A stretch of 64,000 nucleotides of DNA. It comes from [Clostridium] aminophilum DSM 10710 (GTDB lineage: Bacteria; Bacillota; Clostridia; Lachnospirales; Lachnospiraceae). Location: the NCBI RefSeq assembly GCF_000711825.1, contig NZ_JONJ01000003.1:124001-188000 (forward strand), read 5' to 3'. A program made the position numbers and the translations under genes. Below, one piece after another: positions 60,419 through 64,000 of this stretch; position 1 is the first letter of the stretch; each line of letters starts with the position of its first letter. The notes beneath the pieces were generated by a model that saw nothing but the letters and a program-made list of their open reading frames with translations, had not been told where the DNA came from and did no database searches.

Positions 60419-61549
60419 ATGGGAAAAGACCTTAGAGGTAAGGAACTTGGCGTGGGAATCGTCCAGCAGACGGATGGGCTTTATGCGGCGAGATATACGG
60501 ATAAACACGGAAAACGCCAGGTGAAACGTTTTAAGAAGTTGCAGGAATGCAGACAGTGGATTGCGGATGCGACATATATTGATGAACATACGGACATTGA
60601 GAATGCCACTGATATGATTGTGGAGGCCTGGTATGAATACTGGATCAGTATCAAACAGAAAACCGTGAGGCCAAATACTGTGAGAAACTATACAGAAAGG
60701 TACGAGAGAAATATACGCAATGTGATTGGAAAGAAGTTGCTTACGGAAGTAAAACCGATCCATTGTCAGCGTATCTTTTCAGATATGGCAGATGCAGGTT
60801 ACAAGACGTCTACAATCTATCAGACCAGAATTACTCTTTATAATATGCTTGAGTTTGCAAAGGAAAATGATGTGATCCTTTCTAATCCATGCAAGAAATC
60901 GGTTAAGAGTGATATGGGGGCACCTTCTGAAAAGAGGGAAGCGCTTACAGTGGAGAATCAGAAGCGTTTTCTGAATGGTGTTGTAGGAAAGAGTTATGAG
61001 AATCAATATAGGTTTGTTCTGCAGACTGGGTTGCGTACAGGAGAGCTTGTAGGATTGAGATGGGAAGATATTGATTTTGAGAATAGAATGATGACAATCT
61101 CAAGATCAATGGAATTTCGTCATAAAGTCGGGGAGTGGAGAGTTGGTCCGCCGAAGAGTAAATCGGGGTATCGTACGATTCCTCTTACGGATGAAGCAAT
61201 CAAGATCCTTAGAGCTCAGAAGGCGAAGAACAATCAGATCAAAGTAATCAATATGGAGTGGAGGGAGCAGGTTTTTCTGAGCAGAAAAGGAGAACCGGTT
61301 AAGAACAGTACTTATGATACTGCTCTTTTCAAGATCTGTGACACCGTTGGGATCAAGCATTTTTCGATGCATGTTTTGCGGCATACCTTTGCTACCAGAT
61401 GCATAGAGGGTGGTATGCTCCCGAAAACGTTACAGAAGATTCTGGGACATTCCAATATTGGGATTACGATGAACCTGTATGTTCACATTACCGAAGAGGA
61501 GAAAACGAAAGAAATTAATCTTGTGGCGAAGACGCTTAATGTTGGGTGA
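60419..61549 (+). CDS. int: Tn916-type site-specific integrase (tyrosine recombinase)
   Basis: A 376-residue integrase: N-terminal arm-binding domain (QQTDGLYAARYTDKHGKRQ), core-binding domain, and catalytic Arg in TGLRTGELVGLRWEDID, HVLRHTFATRC, and Tyr in GHSNIGITMNLYVH. It moves the element it belongs to, whose other end I cannot see. The gene stops 127 bp before ychF, so the attachment site is probably in that gap. Confidence 0.92.
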   Translation: MGKDLRGKELGVGIVQQTDGLYAARYTDKHGKRQVKRFKKLQECRQWIADATYIDEHTDIENATDMIVEAWYEYWISIKQKTVRPNTVRNYTERYERNIRNVIGKKLLTEVKPIHCQRIFSDMADAGYKTSTIYQTRITLYNMLEFAKENDVILSNPCKKSVKSDMGAPSEKREALTVENQKRFLNGVVGKSYENQYRFVLQTGLRTGELVGLRWEDIDFENRMMTISRSMEFRHKVGEWRVGPPKSKSGYRTIPLTDEAIKILRAQKAKNNQIKVINMEWREQVFLSRKGEPVKNSTYDTALFKICDTVGIKHFSMHVLRHTFATRCIEGGMLPKTLQKILGHSNIGITMNLYVHITEEEKTKEINLVAKTLNVG

Positions 61550-61577
61550 TTTTTTCTGCCATCCCATGTATTTCGAT

Positions 61578-61612
61578 GGTACAGTAAATCAATTGGTACA
61601 GTAATTGGTACA
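61578..61612. repeat. GGTACA direct repeats between int and ychF
   Basis: GGTACAGTAA at 61578 and 61595, and GGTACACC at 61607, in the 127 bp between int and ychF. They could be integrase arm sites or the edge of the attachment site. The matching left-end copy was not found in this window. Confidence 0.45.
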
Positions 61613-61676
61613 CCTGCTAAGGAACAAGCGCTGGAAACCGCGTAAAATAAGGATTTTAAAGGAGATATATAGCATT

Positions 61677-62774
61677 ATGAAGTTAGGAATCGTAGGTTTA
61701 CCGAATGTTGGAAAAAGTACGCTCTTCAACTCCCTGACCAAAGCAGGCGCAGAGGCGGCAAATTACCCGTTCTGCACCATTGACCCGAATGTCGGCGTTG
61801 TTGCTGTGCCGGATCCGCGTCTGGACCAGCTTGCAGCGTTGTTCAATTCCCAGAAGGTGACACCGGCGGTGATTCAGTTCGTTGATATCGCGGGACTTGT
61901 AAAGGGAGCTTCTAAGGGCGAAGGTCTCGGAAACCAGTTCCTTGCAAATATCCGCGAGTGCGATGCGATCGTTCATGTCGTTCGCTGCTTTGATAATGGA
62001 AACGTTGTGCACGTTGACGGAAGCGTAGATCCGCGCCGTGACATCGAGACTATCAATTTGGAGCTGATCTTTGCGGATATGGATGTTTTGGAACGCCGTA
62101 TCTCCAAGACAAAGAAGTCCGCGTTCAACAACAAGGAGGCGGCAGCTGAGGTTGCGGTTCTTCAGAAACTGTATGATTTTCTGGAGAACGGAAAGATGGC
62201 TCGCGGTTATGAGCCGGCAGATGATGACGAGCGCGCATTTATCGACACGCTGGATCTTCTCACCTGGAAGCCGGTGATCTTTGCGGCAAATGTGGCAGAA
62301 GAGGATCTTGCCGATGACGGTGCTTCCTGCAAATATGTGGAGGCGGTTCGCGAATATGCGAAGGAGTCCGGCAGTGAGGTATTTGTTATCAGCGCTGAGA
62401 TTGAGGCGGAGATCTCTCAGCTGGATGATGAGGAGAAGAAGGAGTTTCTTGCGGATCTCGGTCTTTCCGAGTCCGGCCTGGATAAGCTTATCCGTGCTTC
62501 CTATTCCCTGCTTGGACTGATTTCTTATCTGACCGCCGGCGAGAAGGAAACCCGTGCGTGGACGATTACGAAGGGCCTCAAGGCTCCGCAGGCAGCAGGA
62601 AAGATCCACTCGGATTTCGAGAGAGGTTTCATCAAGGCAGAGGTTATCAATTATCAGGATCTTCTGGACTGCCAGGGATACACCGGAGCCCGTGAGAAGG
62701 GACTTGTCCGCATGGAGGGCAAGGAATACGTGGTTCAGGACGGCGATGTCGTTGTATTCCGTTTCAACGTGTAA
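61677..62774 (+). CDS. ychF: Redox-regulated ATPase/GTPase YchF
   Basis: YchF (Obg family, prefers ATP) binds ribosomes and modulates translation and stress resistance. The 365-residue protein has P-loop GLPNVGKST, switch [18 protein letters not shown] and a C-terminal TGS-like domain ([26 protein letters not shown]). AAGGAG precedes 61677, excluding the longer frame from 61605. It is a conserved chromosomal anchor. Confidence 0.97.
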   Translation: MKLGIVGLPNVGKSTLFNSLTKAGAEAANYPFCTIDPNVGVVAVPDPRLDQLAALFNSQKVTPAVIQFVDIAGLVKGASKGEGLGNQFLANIRECDAIVHVVRCFDNGNVVHVDGSVDPRRDIETINLELIFADMDVLERRISKTKKSAFNNKEAAAEVAVLQKLYDFLENGKMARGYEPADDDERAFIDTLDLLTWKPVIFAANVAEEDLADDGASCKYVEAVREYAKESGSEVFVISAEIEAEISQLDDEEKKEFLADLGLSESGLDKLIRASYSLLGLISYLTAGEKETRAWTITKGLKAPQAAGKIHSDFERGFIKAEVINYQDLLDCQGYTGAREKGLVRMEGKEYVVQDGDVVVFRFNV

Positions 62775-62895
62775 ACTCAAAAAACAACATTATCTTTCAG
62801 TGAATGTTTGACAGGAAACCAAAGGTGCGATAGAATTGTTCCGTTCTTTGAAAAAATATAAAAAAACAGGAAAATAGCGCACTTTGGGGGAAATG

Positions 62896-63150
62896 ATGAC
62901 AAACTACGATAAGTTAATGGAACAGATGACACTCCGTAAACTTGCAGAGCTTCTGGTTACACCGGTGCAGTACGAGAAGGATGAGCCGGCGGCTGAGAAG
63001 AACGGCTCTTACAGAGAAAATGTCCAGCATACATTCAAGAGTATTCTCGGAAACACCTATGATACATGTGCACAGGCTGTCATTGAGAATGTTGCATATC
63101 TCAAGATGGACGGATCAAACATGTATGATGCGCTGGTAAAGGAAGTCTGA
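62896..63150 (+). CDS. Small conserved hypothetical protein
   Basis: An 84-residue protein (MTNYDKLMEQMTLRKLAELL, KNGSYRENVQHTF, YDTCAQAVIENVAYLKMDGS) I cannot name. The N terminus resembles short phage- or plasmid-type proteins. TGGGGGAA precedes two ATGs (62893, 62896). A terminator follows at 63239. Confidence 0.65.
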   Translation: MTNYDKLMEQMTLRKLAELLVTPVQYEKDEPAAEKNGSYRENVQHTFKSILGNTYDTCAQAVIENVAYLKMDGSNMYDALVKEV

Positions 63151-63238
63151 ACACAGAAGACGGTTCGGATATCCGACCGGCATCCGGATCGGCATCTAAA
63201 TTAGAGTTATATAAAATCGAAATATTGCAATGCAGATA

Positions 63239-63274
63239 AAGCCTTTCGGTTCAGCAGAACCGGAGGGCTTTTTT
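63239..63274 (+). terminator. Intrinsic terminator
   Basis: AAGCC, CGGTTC pair with GAACCG, GGGCTT around AGCA, then TTTTTT. Ends transcription from the ychF side. Confidence 0.85.
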
Positions 63275-63313
63275 GTTGTATGGGGAGTTTCTCTTAAACT
63301 CCCCATACAACAA
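63273..63313. repeat. Perfect 18 bp inverted repeat
   Basis: TTGTTGTATGGGGAGTTT and AAACTCCCCATACAACAA are perfect reverse complements separated by CTCTT. The left arm overlaps the U-tract of the preceding terminator. Probably a remnant of a small mobile repeat or a second terminator-like structure. Part of the 63151-63819 gap, which has no gene. Confidence 0.85.
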
Positions 63314-63390
63314 AATTACGCTCCGCGAGGAGTCACACGCCGCTGAAGTGGAAAATGTCACCTTATGGTGACCAGGAGCGGTGCGAAACG

Positions 63391-63451
63391 TTCGTGAGCT
63401 CCCCTCGGGATTGCGGGACAGGGCCTGAAGTTCGCGGGGGGAGCTCACGAA
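63391..63451. repeat. Inverted repeat with direct-repeat interior
   Basis: TTCGTGAGCTCCCC (63391-63404) and GGGGAGCTCACGAA (63438-63451) form a perfect 14 bp stem with a 33-base GC-rich loop. A related CCTCGGGAATGCGGGG recurs outside at ~63484. No gene is present. Confidence 0.75.
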
Positions 63452-63730
63452 TGCGGGTCGGAGATCGGAAGTTCTCGGTACCCTCCTCGGGAATGCGGGG
63501 ATGATGGACCGAATTTCGCTTTCGGACTCGCTTTATCATGAAAAATTATCATCTTTCATCCTGCTTAAAATGAATTCTGCATAGGTATTCCATTTTTCTG
63601 ATCAAGATATTCCCCACTTCACACCACAGGCGGCACATTTTGTGGTTTCGTCTCCGGCGAAACGGCGGAAAACCACGATTTCAGCGCGAAAAAATGCTTC
63701 AAAAATTCAAAACAAATGCGGCACGTAATC

Positions 63731-63759
63731 TTGATATTTTCGGACCTATACGATATGAT
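63731..63759 (+). promoter_or_regulatory. Promoter of mraZ
   Basis: TTGATA, a 17 bp spacer and TATGAT lie 60 bp upstream of mraZ. Between them and the ATG, GTGGTG, GTGGTA and TTGGGG blocks resemble the TGGGN-type boxes bound by MraZ itself, suggesting autoregulation, although spacing is irregular. Confidence 0.6.
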
Positions 63760-63819
63760 TAGTACATCAAGTGGTGATTTGTGAAACATTGTGGTAGATT
63801 TTGGGGAAAAGGAGCAGGA

Positions 63820-64000
63820 ATGTTAGGTCGTTACGATCACACGATCGACGCAAAAGGCAGAATAATCATTCCCGCCAAGTACAGGGAGCAGATGGGCGAT
63901 AAGTTCTATGTGACCCGTGGACTTGACGAGTGCCTTTTTGTGTACGCTCCGGACGAATGGGAGAAGTTTGAAAACCACATCAAAGAGCTCCCGATCGGAA
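63820..64000 (+). CDS. mraZ: Transcriptional regulator MraZ (3' end outside window)
   Basis: The frame from ATG 63820, after AAAAGGAG, gives MLGRYDHTIDAKGRIIIPAK, then YREQMGDKFYVTRGLDECLF and VYAPDEWEKF: the first SpoVT/AbrB-like repeat of MraZ, with the DxKGR motif. MraZ heads the division and cell-wall (dcw) cluster and controls it. About 60 residues are in view and the frame stays open at the edge. Confidence 0.95.
   Translation, partial: MLGRYDHTIDAKGRIIIPAKYREQMGDKFYVTRGLDECLFVYAPDEWEKFENHIKELPIG

Overview
The window looks like a chromosome segment from an anaerobic Clostridia species, most likely a Lachnospiraceae member. This is inferred from strong AGGAGG-type ribosome sites, the ychF and mraZ housekeeping context, rubredoxin and ferredoxin genes, a UxaA/KdgT/DUF1537/PdxA2 sugar-acid operon, and IS256/IS1182/Tn916-type mobile DNA. 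Housekeeping blocks are moderately GC-rich. They alternate with AT-rich accessory islands and scars of dead elements. I saw no rRNA, tRNA or CRISPR array.

Layout. 1-7077: a Wadjet plasmid-defence operon in the order jetD (5' end outside the window), jetA, jetB, jetC. 7134-7441: first copy of a ~310 bp structured repeat; the second is at 20711-21012. Both begin with a stub encoding the start of a low-molecular-weight tyrosine phosphatase. 7579-20698: a Fic protein with a small DNA-binding partner, bcp-yaaA peroxide genes, TfoX-like and DUF4298 genes, an unusual DUF429-SDR fusion, IS256 and DNA glycosylase remnants, a six-unit 20 bp tandem array, a secreted protein, a DUF2156 protein, an M20 peptidase, a dead rubredoxin beside a metallo-beta-lactamase-rubredoxin fusion, a VOC protein and a GNAT-YoaP protein. 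21068-27733: a PLD-like fragment, a WYL regulator with its NAD(P)H oxidoreductase target, a graveyard of fragments, a phosphatase, a TetR gene with two operators, a hydrolase and an AIM24 protein.

27912-34144 (minus strand): an FtsX-type ABC exporter, then a coenzyme A module of coaBC, coaX and a PanT-like ECF S component. 34560-38168: LemA, a DUF2207 membrane protein and a NapH-like ferredoxin protein. 38207-39855: truncated flavodoxin and PNPOx genes, broken next to an AbiF-type HEPN abortive-infection gene. That gene is preceded by its own promoter and a compact hairpin RNA leader, a candidate RNA antitoxin. 39890-46825: a five-gene four-carbon acid-sugar catabolic operon, divergent from a PrpR-like regulator whose AAA domain has lost the sigma-54 motifs. 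46939-49561: a nitroreductase, an Rrf2 regulator, a flavin reductase and an intact PNPOx gene behind a possible attenuator.

49562-61676 is accessory DNA: a phage tape-measure remnant, PH-domain and ankyrin-like genes, and a nested set of insertions. In that nest a DUF4143-type ATPase with 33 bp-spaced operators is broken by an IS21-like end. An IS256 copy with an 8 bp target duplication follows, and it is itself split by a RIT element of three tyrosine recombinases with ~80 bp inverted ends. After a frameshifted DUF6508 pseudogene comes an unfamiliar three-gene locus: a Cys-rich PD-(D/E)XK-like protein and two zinc-ribbon membrane proteins, next to Tn916-type Xis and Int. 61677 to the end is core chromosome: ychF, a small conserved gene, a hairpin-rich intergenic region and the start of mraZ.

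The strongest leads are the AbiF gene with its RNA leader, the paired structured repeats, the nuclease/zinc-ribbon locus and the nested RIT/IS256 insertion.
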